Assembly (NCBI RefSeq): GCF_949987515.2
Contig: NC_082684.1
Span: forward strand, 18,529,701 to 18,593,700
Source of the DNA: Delphinus delphis
Lineage: Eukaryota > Chordata > Mammalia > Artiodactyla > Delphinidae
Direction: 5' to 3'
Length of the DNA stretch: 64,000 bases
Below the pieces are notes generated by a model. It searched no databases. It was not told the origin of the DNA and saw only the letters and a program-made list of their open reading frames with translations. This document shows, one piece after another, positions 12,924-25,024 of this stretch; positions within the stretch are counted from its first letter, which is position 1, and every line of letters begins with the position of its first letter. The translations under genes and the position numbers were made by a program.

Positions 12924-15312
12924 CAGGCACACCTCATTTTATTGTGCTTCCTTTTATTGCACTTTGAAGATAATTTTTTTTTTTTTTTTTAACAAATTGA
13001 AGATTTGTAGCAATCTTGTGTCGAGTAAGTGTATGTGCCAGTTTTTCCAAGAGCATTTGCTCACTTTCTGTCTCTGGGTCACATTTTGGTAATTCTTTCA
13101 ATATTTCAAACTTTTTCATTATTATTATATTTGTTATGATTATCTGTGAACAGAGACCTTTGATGTTACTATTGTAATTTTGGGCGGAGTGCCACGAACC
13201 ACACCCATATAAGACCATGAACTTAATTGATAAATGTTGTATGTGTTCTGACTGTTGCACCTACCAGCCATTCCCCCACCTCTCTCTCTCTCCTTGAGCC
13301 TCCCTATTTCCTGAGACAAACAATATTGAAGTTAGGCCAATTTGTAGCACTCCAGGTGTTCAGGTGAAAGGAAGAGTCTCATGTATCTTACTTTAAATCA
13401 AAAGCTAGAAATGATTAAGCTTAGTGAGGAGGGGATGTTGAAAGCTGAAATAGGCTGAAAGCTAGGTCTCTTGCACCAAACAGTTAGTCAAGATGTGAAT
13501 GAAAAGGAACAGTTCTTGAAGGAAATTAAAAGTGCTACTCCAGTGAACACATGAATGATAAAAAAAAAGTTAATCAGCCCTATTGCTGATCTGGAGAATA
13601 TTTTAGTGGCCTGGATAGAAGATTAGACCAGCCACAACATTCCCTTAAGGCAAAACATAATTCAGAGGAAGGCCCTAACTGTCTTCAACTCTGCGAAGGC
13701 TGAGAGAGGTGAAGAAGCTACAAAAGAAGCATCTGGATGCAGTAGAGGCTGGTTTGTAAGGTTTAGGAAAGAAGCCATATCCATAACATAAAAGTGTAAG
13801 GTAAAAGCAGCAAGTGCTGCTGCAGAAGCTACAGCAAGTTATCCAGAAGATCTAGCTAAGATAATGAATGAAGGTGGCTACACTAAATAACAGGTTTTCA
13901 GGGTAGACAAAGCAGCCTTATATTGGAAGAAGATGCCATCTAGGACTTCCATAGCTGGAGAGGAGAAGTCAATGCCTGGCTTCAAAACTTCAAAGGAAAG
14001 GCCAACTCTCTTGTTAGGGGCTAATGCAGCTGGTAACTTTAAGTAGAAGCCAATGCTCATTTACCATTTTGAACATTCTAGGGCCCTTATGAATTATGCT
14101 CAATGTACTCTGCCTGTATGCTATAAATGGAAAGCCTGGATGAGAACACATCTGTTTACAGCATGGTTGACTGAATATTTTAAGCCCACTGTTAAGCCCT
14201 ACTGCTCAGAAGAAAAGATTCCTTTCCAAATATTACTGTTCACTGACAATGCACCTGATCACTCAAGAGCTCTGATGGAGATGTACAATGAGATGAATGT
14301 TAGTTCTCTTGCCTCCTAACACAACATCTATTCTGTAACCCATGAATCAGGGAGTCATTTTTACTTTCAAGTCTTACTTTTTAAGAAATGTATTTCATAA
14401 GGCTATAGCTGCCATAATAGTGATTCCTCTGATGGATCTGGGCAAAGTAATTTGAAAACCTCCTGGAAATGATTCACCATTTAGATGTCACCAGGAATAT
14501 TCACGATTCATGGGAAGAGGTCAAAATAGCAAGGTTGACAAGAGTATGGAAAAAGTAGACTACAACCCTATGGGTGATTTTGAGGAGTTCAAGACTTCAT
14601 TGTAACTGCACCTGTAGTGGAAAGAACAAGAGAACTAGAATTGGAAGTGGAGCTTGAAGACATGCCTGAATTGTTGCAATCTCATGACAAAATTTTAATG
14701 GACGAGGAGGTACTTCTTATGGATAAACAAAGAAAGTGATTTCTTGAGATTGAATCTGCTGCTGGTGAAGATGCTGTGAAGATTGCTGAAATGACAACAC
14801 AGGATTTAGAATATCACATAAATTTAGTTTGATAACCTAGCAGCAGGGTTTGAGAGGATTGACTCTGATTTTGAAAGAAGTTCTACTGTGCATAAAATGG
14901 TATTCAACAGCATTGCATGCTACAGGGAAATCATTCCTGAAAGGAAGTCAATTGATGTGGCAAACTTCATTGTCTTATTTTAAGAAATGGTTCAGTGACC
15001 CCAACCTTCAGAAACTACAACCCCCATCAATCAGCAGTCACCAATGTCAAGACAGGACTCTCCACCAGCAAAAAGATTACAACTCACTGAAGGTTCTAGC
15101 ATTTTTTAGCAACAAAGTATTTTTTAATTAAGGTATGTACATTGTTTTTTTAGACATAATGCTATGGCACACTTAATAGACTACAGTATAGTGTAAACAT
15201 AACTTTTGTATGTACTGGGAAACCAAAACTTTCCTGTGACTCGCTTTATTGCAATATTCGTTTTATTGTGGTGGTCTGGAATCCAACGGGCAGTATCTCC
15301 GAGGTATGTCTG
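12924..15312 (+). mobile_element. Tigger1 DNA transposon (TcMar/pogo), near full length
   Basis: The termini caggcacacctc (12924-12935) and gaggtatgtctg (15301-15312) are inverted copies with two mismatches. They are flanked by TA on both sides (12922-12923 and 15313-15314), as expected for a Tc1/mariner target duplication. Length is 2389 bp, close to the roughly 2.4 kb of the autonomous family. The element is collinear with Tigger1 throughout, including the 5' untranslated part, the transposase region and the 3' stretch tttagacataatgctatggc. No later element has inserted into it. Its moderate divergence marks it as a mammalian fossil, not an active copy. Confidence 0.95.
13345..15100 (+). 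pseudogene. Decayed Tigger1 pogo-type transposase
   Basis: Tigger1 transposase pairs an N-terminal CENP-B-like helix-turn-helix DNA-binding region with a DDE-type integrase-like catalytic domain. Here the expected start codon region (about 13345) has lost its ATG. An in-frame TAA interrupts codons just before the first catalytic Asp motif (about 13886-13888), and indels break the frame near 14300 and 14483. The longest surviving in-frame block, 14053-14319 (88 codons), covers the middle of the catalytic domain and includes the second catalytic Asp in LLFTDNAPDH. A further C-terminal block begins at about 14850 but is frameshifted after about 50 codons. No functional protein can be made. Boundaries come from collinearity with the family, not from an intact frame. 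Confidence 0.85.
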
Positions 15313-15314
15313 TA

Positions 15315-16599
15315 ATTTGAATGGCTGTTGTTTTGAGTCATTTGTTGCCTTGCACTAATTCTAAAGGAAGTGATCAGCAGGTAAAGAAAAGCCGTTCTGC
15401 CCTACTCATTGGTAATACATTTAGAAATCTCAACCATACAAGAGTGTTTTCTTCTCTGCTTCAGATTGAAAGCCCAAAGAATGTGAATCTTAAACATGCC
15501 GGATCTTGAGAATTAAGCTCTTATATATCTGGATACTCAAGTTATTTATTTTTGTAAGAAACATTTTACAAAGCTTCTTTTTAATGTCTGAGCCAGCAGC
15601 ATAGCCCATGTACATTGAGAAGATGTAAGCCTAAGAGAAGGAGCGTACCAGCACACTAAATGAATTAAGATCATCAGACATGCCCCCAAACCACTGTGGG
15701 AATCTAATATATAACATCAGGAGAGTTTATTTTTCCATGAATCCTTCTTCCAATTACTGTATAGTCTAGCTCTGCCACTTCATGTAACATTATGTAAAGA
15801 ATTCTCTATTAAAGTCATAGCAATAAATTCCAGCACTTCTGGTCCACTTTGCATGGGATAAGCATGCTACGCCTGTTATTCATTTCAAGTGCATTTCGTG
15901 TGTGGTTGCCGTCACTGGAACTAGATAACAAATAAAACAGCATGGAAAGTAATGTGATGCAGAAGATATTATTAGTATTATTATTTTATCTGGATCCAGC
16001 TTGCAAGAAAGTTTTTTCATGTCTGGTGAAAAAGGATACTGCAATCCTATCGCTGGACAATCTGTTAATAGCAGACATCAAGGAAATGTAATTCGTCTGC
16101 TTTGATAACTCTGTTGGGGATTTAGAGACTACTCTAAAAATTAGCTGTAATTCACTTGGAGAAAAAGATGTGACTATATGAGAGCAAAGAATTTCCTCAC
16201 TGGGTATGGCTACTTGCTTAAGCCCAGTCCTATAACATTTTGAAATTACATTCCTCCCCAAATTTAAGTGCAATATTAGATATGTGGCTTTCTCAGAATC
16301 CTGAAGCTTATTATTCCCGTGCTGGGTCAAATTTTTATTCCATTTTCTGCACCTAACCAGGTACTTTTTCAGATCTTATTAGTATGACAATAATTTTGAA
16401 TGTACTTTTTGCCTTGTTCGCTGATTAAAAAAAAAATGATATGTCGTTTTACCTACTAAACTAGAAGACTGCAAGAAAAACTATCTTATTATAGATTTCT
16501 ATAAAACTTAAAATATTACTAGACACCCAGACTACCTGAAACCAAATATATTATATCATCCTATTTTTCACATTGATCACCCAGATCTTTTTCTCTTTC
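15315..16599. other. Unassigned AT-rich sequence
   Basis: No gene or repeat was recognised. The longest frame, 114 codons on the minus strand at 15986-16330, has no recognisable motif. Confidence 0.4.
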
Positions 16600-16687
16600 T
16601 TGATTGTGTTGTTTCTATTGATTTCCAGTGTATTCCTTGGACCTGACATATAGCAAGTGGTGAATAAGTGTTCATTGGATTGAATTA
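16600..16687 (+). mobile_element. L2 LINE 3' end fragment (tentative)
   Basis: The stretch gacatatagcaagtggtgaa followed by taagtgttcattggattgaa matches the pattern of the L2 3' terminus (cacatagtaggtgctcaata type). Short and diverged. Confidence 0.5.
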
Positions 16688-18143
16688 TTGTCTAGTTTTT
16701 ACTCATTTAGTGGTATACCCATCAGTATAAAAAGAATTACAGTAGTCCCATGAAGTTTCAATTTCGATATAGTTACTATATCTAGATAAGTATCTTATTT
16801 TACCTGGTCAGATCTGGTCTAATCTTAACTCTTCTGAACTCTTCACACTTGTTTCTCAAGATAGCTGAGGATTTATTACTTTACATAAATGTTAGTTTTC
16901 ATCCCCTCTATTACTTGTGTTGAAAGAGATAAGAGAGCAGTGTCAATGGTGAGTCATTGAAATACAGATTTTGGACAGATTAGGACTGCTTCCCATATCA
17001 TACAAGGACTCTTCTGAAAAACATTTTAAACTGAATTAAATGGTCATATCAAGGAATGTAGGGATAAACTAAGTTGCTCTTCAGTCACATCGTCCACTTT
17101 TCCTCAATGCTGCTTAATTATGTTTTTTTCTTTACATTTTTTTATTTAGCTCTTGGCATACATATTGCCTACACCACAGGCAATAAAACATTAAAAAAAA
17201 AAAAGAAAGGAATTGGTTTAATATACCTGCATTTATAAAGTGAAAAAAATCATCTATGTTGATAATGTTTATTCAACTGAATATTATAAATTATTATTTG
17301 ATGAGACTTTTTACATCAGAAAGAAGAGAATCTCCTTCTCTGGATATACACATAAGGAATCAATAATTTGTTGTAATTCATGATAATATTAGTAGAAGTA
17401 ATTGTCTCCTAAGAAGGTAAAAGTTCTGTTTTTAAATGTGTATATATATAATGTGACATATGAAACAAAGGCCATTGAATTTTTATGTCTTTTCCTTCAT
17501 ATTGAAGTGTGCTCCTCTGAAGTACTGGTGGTACTCCCTCACTCAGATTCTGAGAGCTGACTGTTGCAGTGATGTCATAAATGTGATACTTTATGAGTTT
17601 GACATAATGCATGCAGTAAGCCTTAGGTGTATTGGGACTAAGCTAAGTTCATTATTTTTTCACTACTGTACTGTAAAATGCATTTTAGTTCCTGTCCAAG
17701 TTATTTATGTCTTAAAATTAGATGCAATCTTTTCAAAGAAGTAAGGTGAGATACTGGGGGGAAAGGACCAGATGTAACATTTGCAGCTTTCCATTTGTGA
17801 ACTGTGTTCTCAGAGCCCAGGGGCAGCAGCTACACAATTAAGGCCACATCGATCTGCTCCCGTAATTACACTGTAGACAGGTGGACTGGGGTTTGCAGCT
17901 TACACGTGTATGTGACTTCTCCTGGTTTTCAGTTTTTAAGTGAATCTAGAGTTTCAAACAGGTGTAAAATTGACACTCTCTGAGGTCCTCCAAGCTTTTG
18001 TGAAATAGTGGTAATGGAAGTGTGGGTGGAGCTTCCAACACAGTTCTAAGCACTAAGTGAGCTCCAGGCAGGACAGCTGGAGGCAAAGGCCCAGGCCCTG
18101 AAGGTAGAGCATGGCTGCAGCCCCTTCCAGAACCCTGTACACA
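16688..18143. other. Unassigned AT-rich sequence
   Basis: No coding region or named repeat was seen. 17800-18140 is somewhat richer in G and C but carries no recognisable exon. Confidence 0.4.
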
Positions 18144-18425
18144 TGTTAGCGGCTGCTAGCAATGCTAGCTGCCATTTCCTTAGTTCTTACTCTGTACTAG
18201 GCTCTGTGCTAAATTGCCTTATACTCATGCTTTCTTTCTACTCCTCACAATAAAACTGTGCACTGTGATGAGGAAACTGAGGCAAAGTTAAAACAAATAA
18301 CTTGTTTCATGTCCCAAAGCTACCAAGGGACAAAGCAGACTTTCAAATCCAGCTCTGAGCCTGAAGCTAGTTGTTTCATCTTCCTCACCAAGTTCACTGT
18401 CCCCCAAATACAGCACTTGATTCAG
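18144..18425 (+). mobile_element. MIR SINE
   Basis: The order of conserved MIR blocks is visible: gctagctgccatttccttag, actctgtactaggctctgtg, ctcctcacaataaaactgtg, gatgaggaaactgaggcaaa. Old mammalian tRNA-derived SINE with many substitutions. Confidence 0.85.
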
Positions 18426-18730
18426 CTTGTATCACGGAATTTCAAGCTGTTTTATTCCTCTAATAAATAGACCATTTTACCAGCACAGCCTGGGTCTGAG
18501 CATGTTTGATAGGTCTCCTCTTGAAAGTCAGTTTCCATATTTTTAATTGCACTTGGCTGTAGCAAATGGGTCCCAACCCAAGTAAACGACTCAGTCCTCC
18601 TTCCTCTGTGGCCCATGGAGTTTGATGTTCATTTTTCATGAGCACCAAAAAAAGTCTGAATTCCTTGTCACTTAAAATAAAATAAAGATTTATAAGATTT
18701 AATAGAAAGGCTACTGATGTAGTGTAACTG

Positions 18731-19215
18731 ATGCTGAAAGCTCAGCTTCTCTGTACACTGGTGCAGAATCAAATTTTGAAATAGTTTTGGGTGAAGTAGA
18801 AAAGGATAGCTTTATTGCTTTGCAAGGCAAAGAGGACCACAGCGGGCTCCTGCCTCAAAAAATTATGTGTCACAACCTAGGAGGATTTGATGATGAATTT
18901 TATAGCAATAGTTCAAGGGTGGGGCTGCTGACAAGATGAGGGTGTGTGCAGGGTCTCAGATGGTCTGGGTCTCCTAACCTTGATGAGCTTCTCTGGTCCC
19001 CTTAATTTTGTCTCAGGTGGTTTCTTGGCTGTTCCTCCCTTGATTAGCAACTGTTCAAATCTGCCCTTTGGAACTCAGGGAAGGTCATGGAGGCTGGGGT
19101 CTTACCTACGAGAAATGGAGGACCAAAAATGTCTTCCGTACATGGGAACCCCACAGGGTCCTGCTTGGTTTCATAACTAGAATACAAAGATGGGTCAGTG
19201 GAAGGCGCTGCTGTT
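18731..19215 (-). mobile_element. Retroviral-type LTR, minus strand; partner of the 29.5 kb LTR
   Basis: The reverse complement of this segment matches 29466-30142. Both share the 3' block with polyadenylation signal (here reversed as gatagctttattgctttgca), the reversed ttgggtgaagtagaaaagga block and the aactcagggaaggtcatgga block. A shared peptide reading, SNCSNLPFGTQGRSWRL, arises in the plus-strand frame at 18944-19180 and in the minus-strand frame at 29527-29745; that shows common origin, not a gene. This copy is shorter, with internal deletions. The distal edge near 19215 is uncertain. No internal retroviral genes are adjacent, so it is best read as a solo LTR. Probably an ERV1-type LTR; family not named. 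Confidence 0.7.
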
Positions 19216-19452
19216 CCAGCCATCTAGAGAGTTCTGTGTGGTGTCCTTCAAACACCTCTTCTCCCGTCACTGCTACCATCATCTATTATACATCCAGTTC
19301 CTTCTCCATTAAGTGCCACCAGAGAAGGGAATTGCTGAGACTAGGCTATTAGACTACGTTCAGGAATCAGATCAGTGGGAATTTGAATGCTGACTTAACA
19401 CCCAGAAGCTCTGGGTTTCTAGACCTCTTTAAACCTCAGTTTCTTTGACTTT

Positions 19453-19578
19453 TTCTTTTCTTTTTTTTCAGCGGTGCCGTGCAGCATGGGGAACCTTAGT
19501 TCCTCGACGAGGGATTTAACCCTTGCCCCCTGCAATGGGAATGTGGAGTCTTAACCACTGGACCACCAGGGAAGTCCC
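19453..19578 (-). mobile_element. Short CHR-type SINE, copy 4
   Basis: Reads from a T-rich start through cagcggtgccgtgcagcatg to ggaccaccagggaagtccc, so it is minus strand. It has only the tRNA-related head and a short body, unlike the long copies, which suggests an older CHR subtype. The target-site duplication tctttgacttt lies at 19442-19452 and 19579-19589. Confidence 0.9.
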
Positions 19579-19589
19579 TCTTTGACTTT

Positions 19590-20654
19590 AAACAAGAATG
19601 TTAATTATATTGTTGTGTTTAACTCTTTCTTTTGGGTTGTCAATGTTCTAGTTGCAGCAGAAACTGCAGGACTTGCCATTTAAAATGGATCCTGCTCTCT
19701 TTACATTGCCAGTACAATATGTGAAGCAGTTGCTTCTCCAACCACTGTAGTTGGTATGAAAGAGGAGGGGAAGTCCACAGGTAGCTAGACGGCAAGTAAT
19801 GGGAAAGTTATGGGAATTTTTTTGAATTTGTGGTTGTTGTCATAAGTGGTTGGGGGGAAAGCATGCTAGGAATTGAGCTCACAGTGTACACAGATGACCT
19901 TTATCCTACTGTCCTTGGTCCTAGGGACCATTTCCATCAGCAATGAGAGATGCTCAAAGCCAAAAAGAGGTCTGATGTTTGTCGGGTCTGTGTTGAAACA
20001 GACCATGTCAGGCTGTTCAGTGATTCATTCTAAAGACACATCTAGATGCAATATTTGTCTTCCCGGTGAAAAAACTTTCTTGAAGGATGTTTTTAAGGTA
20101 ACACTTTCAATTCAGTTAGGCATCCTGCCAATCAGGCCCCTCCCAGTTCCCAAGTCATGTTGAAGGGTGGAGCCCAGTTATCAAATGCCCTAATTGCAAC
20201 TTACTCTTAAGCAGTACTTGTTACCAGCTGAGTGAAATTTTTCTGTAAATTCCCTTTTGTCTTTCACAGCAAATCTCCTTCCCTGAGGCTTCTCCTGTCA
20301 ACCCAATCTCTGAAGATCTGCCCAACCCTCCCCACCCACATTTACCCTAGCACCTTTGTTCCCAAAATGAACACTCTCTTTGAAGGCTATAAAGACTCAA
20401 ATTCAAATATCATCATAAATTGTTGAAGAAGTAAGACCACGTGAATATAAACAGCTATCAAAAAGGCAAGATGCAGCAACACATGTTATCTTCCAGGCCA
20501 AAAAACAGAGATTAAATAAAAAGACTTTCATGAGTGGCTCTACTTGCAGTGAGCTGGGCCAGAAGATGCATGAGAGGACCAATAGTACCACAAAGAGTTG
20601 CAACGAGTGGTCCTTCATTCCTTATCGTCACATGACACCTAAAATCTAATTGCA
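19590..20654. other. Unassigned sequence
   Basis: No gene or repeat was recognised. The 96-codon frame at 19873-20163 has no recognisable domain. Confidence 0.4.
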
Positions 20655-21122
20655 CTAGTTTCCTATTGCGACTGTAACAAATTACCACAAACTTCATGGC
20701 TTAAAACAATACAAATATATTATCATACAGTTCTGGAGGTCAGAAATTCTAAAATTAACATGTTGGCAGGACTGTATTCCTTCTGGAATTTCCAGGAGAG
20801 AATCCATTTTCTTGCCTTTTCCAGCATCTAGAGGTTGCCCCCTTTCCTTGGTTCATGGAGAGATGTTCCTTCATCACCAAAGCTCATCATTCCAACCTCA
20901 GATTCTGTCATCATGTCTCTCTGTGATCCTCCTGCCTCCCTCTTACAAAGGCCCTTGTGATTACTCTGAGTCCAACTGAATAATCCAAGATGCTCTCATC
21001 ACAAGTTTCTAAACTTACTCATATCTACAAAGTCCCTTTTACCATGTAAGGTGACATAGTCACAGGTTCCAGGGATTAGGATATGGACATCTTTGGAGGG
21101 CCATTAGTCAGCCTACCACAGT
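20655..21122 (-). mobile_element. MaLR/MLT1-class LTR, minus strand
   Basis: Opens with gtttcctattgcgactgtaa and ttaccacaaacttcatggct (reversed 3' LTR end) and closes with ggccattagtcagcctacca (reversed 5' end), the usual layout of this abundant old LTR group. It shares blocks with 23131-23668 and, in reverse, with 35728-36197. Confidence 0.75.
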
Positions 21123-21254
21123 AATCAACTGATATCTATTGAGCATTTACAAGTTATTCCTTCCTTCCATTTAAAAGTGTTGAATATCTCTCATAATGTA
21201 AGGAAATTTTAGGTTTTAGAGACAAAAATAAGTAAGACTTTGTCCCCACCCATA

Positions 21255-21495
21255 ACAATAAGAATATTATTAATCTCTTATATAATACGTGCTAAACATG
21301 CTAAATATTTAATTCTTCTTTTAATCTCACATTAAGCCTATGATGTAAGCTCCATTCCTCCTTCCATTGTACAGCTGAGAAACCCGAGTCACTGAGAAGT
21401 TCAGTAATTTCCCAATGTAAACTAATAGTAAGAGGTAAAATCAGGATCTAACCCAGGTAGCATGTCGCTGAGCCTGTCACTCATCTGGTTTGCTC
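21255..21495 (+). mobile_element. MIR SINE
   Basis: MIR-like blocks occur in order: taatacgtgctaaacatgct, tttaatctcacattaagcct, gtacagctgagaaacccgag, ggatctaacccaggtagc. Diverged. Confidence 0.75.
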
Positions 21496-21616
21496 CCAGA
21501 CAGCTCTCTTTACAGTTCACTATCTATATCTTGTCAGTATAAATCATTCAGACTTCAGCTAACTTTAAGAACAGTTTCTGGCACATAGTAAGTATTCTGT
21601 AAATCACAATGATGGC

Positions 21617-21660
21617 AATGATGATGATGATGATGATGATGGAAGTTATGATAATGATGA
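21617..21660. repeat. (ATG)n trinucleotide microsatellite
   Basis: About eight ATG/GAT units followed by imperfect ones. It gives rise to the Ile-rich minus-strand frame at 21548-21730. Confidence 0.9.
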
Positions 21661-21665
21661 CTTGA

Positions 21666-22741
21666 AGAATAAATTGGCTACATTTATTAGGGAAAGGTTT
21701 GGCTAAGGAAGGGTGAGATCTAATGTTCACTTACTTATTAGCGCTGCTGGGGTATTACATTCAAATATAGAAAGAGCAAACGAAGAAGAGTTCCAGAAGA
21801 CAAACCCTGATGAGGAAAGAGAACAGACACTTCTTAGTTGCCATTTTCTGCTCCTGGAATTAAACAATGTATTTGTCCTATGGCTTTTCTAATTATCAAC
21901 TAATTAAGGAAATGATGGATAACTACTGCCTCTTCCCAGTAGTACAGCAAGGTAGGTGGGCCAGTGCCCCGAGCAAAGGGGTGTGACAAATGCATGGCAT
22001 CTGCCATTAGCAGCATAATCTCAGCTCCCTAAACAGTAACCCTAGCCAATCTTTTAAACTGTCCTGTGATTCGATTTACTCTAAATTATGCCTCCTCTCA
22101 GATGTCTAAATCCAGGAAATTCTACATCATCTCACACTGAAGCTAAATATATTGAAGTACACAAATTAACATCTCAGCTTATTAGCAGCAACAAAAGGAA
22201 ATGTCTACAAATTCAAACTCAGTCATGATAATTGAATTTCTGTTAAACATCCTGTGAGGTATAGTTTTACTAACGGGGTGGGCAAGAAAGTCATTTTAGT
22301 TGCTACCATGATGAAATGGGCCTCTGCAGAGATTAATCCCAACATTTTGCTTGCTTTAATTATTTAGTTCATTTTCTCAACCACCCTCACCACCACTCTA
22401 ATGGTTCTGGAATTTAATCCTGAATTTTATTTCAAGTATATCATTATATTGGCTTTCTTTTTGCCACATTAGTTTTTATTTGTGAGTCTATTAAAATGAA
22501 TAATATTTAAGCTTTTAAACTACAGTATTGAATCAAGCCTAAATCTAAGCACCTACAGAACAGATGATGCTGAGAAGCACCTTGTCTTATAATTTCTTTA
22601 GATCAAATGCAAGCTGGAAAAGCCCATGAGTAATCATTATGATAGTTGTGCAAGGCTTTTATCGGAAAGCCCTGAATCTTGTTAACAGCTAGTTTGAAAG
22701 ATTTGGAAACACAACTTTAAAACATTTTCGAGGAAATTTGG
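21666..22741. other. Unassigned AT-rich sequence
   Basis: No gene or named repeat was seen. Confidence 0.4.
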
Positions 22742-23010
22742 CATTCATTCATCCAACACTTATTTAGCAAGTTGTTATTATACTAGGGGGAATATGCTAT
22801 GGGAGTGGATATATTTATATTAGAAGTGAAGGTGAGGATGGAGAAATTTAAAAGAGCTTCACATAAGAGCTGGTTTTTAATATGTAGTTTTAAAGAGAGA
22901 TGGGTGAGTGGAGGACAGAAGGGGAAAAGAAATTCCAGGCAGATAAACCATCAGGAATAAGAGTGGAGAATCTAGCCAAGAGATTTTGGAACTTCCTTTG
23001 GTAGGTAATG
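22742..23010 (-). mobile_element. L2 LINE fragment, minus strand
   Basis: Starts with attcattcatccaacactta, the reversed L2 3' terminus. It contains a block around aaattccaggcagataaacc that matches the L2 pattern of a vertebrate-wide old LINE. Confidence 0.65.
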
Positions 23011-23130
23011 GAATGTTATACTCAAGAAACTCACTAGATATGAAAGGAAAAACAAGAGTATCCTCTCCTTGTTGATCTGTCTTACTCCTTGCATTCTAGA
23101 GAAGTAATGAGCAGCAATAGGAAAGTCAGG

Positions 23131-23668
23131 GTATTAGTTTCCCATTGCTGCTGTAACAAATTACCACAAACGTGGTAGCTATAAACAATACCAATTTATC
23201 CCACAGTTCTGAAGGTCAAGGTCACAAGTCCAACATGATCTTGCTGAGCTAAAATCAAGTGTCAACAGAGTTGTGTTCTTATCTGGAGCCTCAGAGGGAA
23301 ATGCTTTCCCTTGCCTTTTAAATTAGTTTGTAGAGGCTGTCTGTTTTCTTTGGCTCATGGTCCCCTTCCTGCATCTTCAGAGCCAGCAAGGTATGGTCAA
23401 TTCTGTCTCACAATTTCACTCCTCTGATTCTCTTCTTCCTCCCTCTTTTACTTTTAAGAATCTACTTGATTGTATTACATCCACTCAGATAACCCAGGAT
23501 TATCCTATTGTAAGGTCAGCTGATTAGCAACCTTAATTCCATCTGTTAGCTTACTTCCACTTTTGCTATATACCATACCATATTCACACATTCACCCCAT
23601 GGATTAGGATGTATCTTGAGGAGTGTGTGTGTGTGGTGGGGGGAGGGGTACTATTCTGCCTACAAATC
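23131..23668 (-). mobile_element. MaLR/MLT1-class LTR, minus strand
   Basis: Begins ttagtttcccattgctgctg then taacaaattaccacaaacgt, and ends near ggggtactattctgcctaca, matching the reversed 3' and 5' ends of the same LTR group as 20655-21122. A short GT run (23621-23632) has grown near its end. Confidence 0.75.
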
Positions 23669-23795
23669 GGGAAAGGCATTGATTTGGGGGGATGATGGTG
23701 AGATAGACTTAGTACATTTTGAGTTTGTAATACTTGGTATACTTTTAGTGGGAGAAATACCACAGGCTTTGGACTGACTTTGGCCACATTCTACC

Positions 23796-23930
23796 GGTGT
23801 GCTCACTGTGTATTGGACGTTGGGCTAAGTCATTTTCATAAATTAATCTCACTAAAATTTCACAAGAACTAATGGATTTTTTTATGGATGGGGACACTAA
23901 GACTGGGAAATTAGGTTCAGCTAGTCCCAA
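23796..23930 (+). mobile_element. MIR fragment
   Basis: Blocks tgtgctcactgtgtattgga and ggatggggacactaagactg correspond to the central part of MIR. Partial and diverged. Confidence 0.55.
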
Positions 23931-24104
23931 CCAACTAAATTTCAGGAAGAGAAAATGTTTGATTCCAAAGCATTTAAGCTTAAGGTGACTTCCTTTCCTT
24001 GTCTGAAGGGAATTTAGGAAATTAACATGACCAGAGAGAAGAATTATTCAAGAGTAAGGGATTTTTATACTACTTATTTTTTTTCTTTTTCTTTCTTTTT
24101 TTCC

Positions 24105-24275
24105 TTTTTTTGACTGTTGCAGTAAATACAATTTTATTGGAACACAGTCATTTTGTCTACGGCTGCTTTTGTGCTACTACCACAAATTGTATAGTTGTGA
24201 CAGAGACCAATGGCCCATAAAGCCAAAAATATTCCCTATCTTGTTTTTTACAGAAAAAGTTTGGCCAGCCATTTC
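24105..24275 (-). mobile_element. Non-autonomous hAT-Charlie-type element
   Basis: Reverse complement of a familiar family with cagaaaaagtttggccagcc at its 5' end (24251-24270 here) and attttattggaacacagtca in its 3' half. The left part follows a pyrimidine-rich run. The subfamily name is not certain. Confidence 0.6.
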
Positions 24276-24435
24276 CCTAGGGGATCTGATCTTATCTCTA
24301 AGAAGACAGCATTTCTTTCAGGGTTTTATAAATGTCATCTTTATGGTGAGGTCCTTTCTGTCCTCAACACTTATATACAACTCACACATTCACTGTACCT
24401 CTTCTTAGTTTTAATTTTTCTTCCTTATCACTATC

Positions 24436-24850
24436 TGTATCAGGGCTCTCCAGTGAAACAGAACCAACAGGATATGTACATTTCTAGAGAGAGAGATTTA
24501 TCTTAAGGGATTGGCTCATGCAAGTATGGAGGCTGGCAAGTTAAAAATCTTCAGGGTGGGCTGTCAGGCTGGAGATCTAGGGAAGAACCAGTACTGCAGC
24601 TCAAGTCCAAAGGCCATCTGCTGAATTCCTTCCTGCTCTGGGATGTCAGCCTTTTGTTCTATTTAAGTCTTTCACTGATTGCTGGAGGCCCACCCACATG
24701 ATGGAGGGCAATCTGCTTTATTCAAAGTCCACTGATTTAACTGTTAACTTCATCCAAAAATACCCTCACGGAAACATTCAGAGTAATGTTTGACCAAATA
24801 TCTGGATGTCATTGCTCAGCCAATTTGACACATATATTAATCATCACACT
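24436..24850 (-). mobile_element. Old LTR (ERVL/MaLR class), minus strand, family unsure
   Basis: Opens tatcagggctctccagtgaa with acagaaccaacaggatatgt and ends near ttgacacatatattaatcat, the reversed ends of an abundant mammalian LTR group. The internal landmark ggctcatgcaagtatggagg is also typical. No internal viral sequence is attached. Confidence 0.65.
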
Positions 24851-24899
24851 ATTTAATATACTTACATATTCTCCCATCCCTAATTTAATAATCAGTTTC

Positions 24900-25016
24900 A
24901 TGTGGAAGGAATTTTGTTTTGTTCACTGCCATACAGCCTGAGTGCCTACATAGAGCAGTTGCCCAGCGCGTAGTTGGTGTTCAATATATCAATACATTTG
25001 TTGATTGAATGAATAG
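24900..25016 (+). mobile_element. L2 LINE 3' end
   Basis: The block ttttgttcactgccatacag followed by ttggtgttcaatatatcaat and a ttgattgaatgaatag end matches the L2 3' terminus. Confidence 0.65.
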
Positions 25017-25024
25017 CTTTCAAT

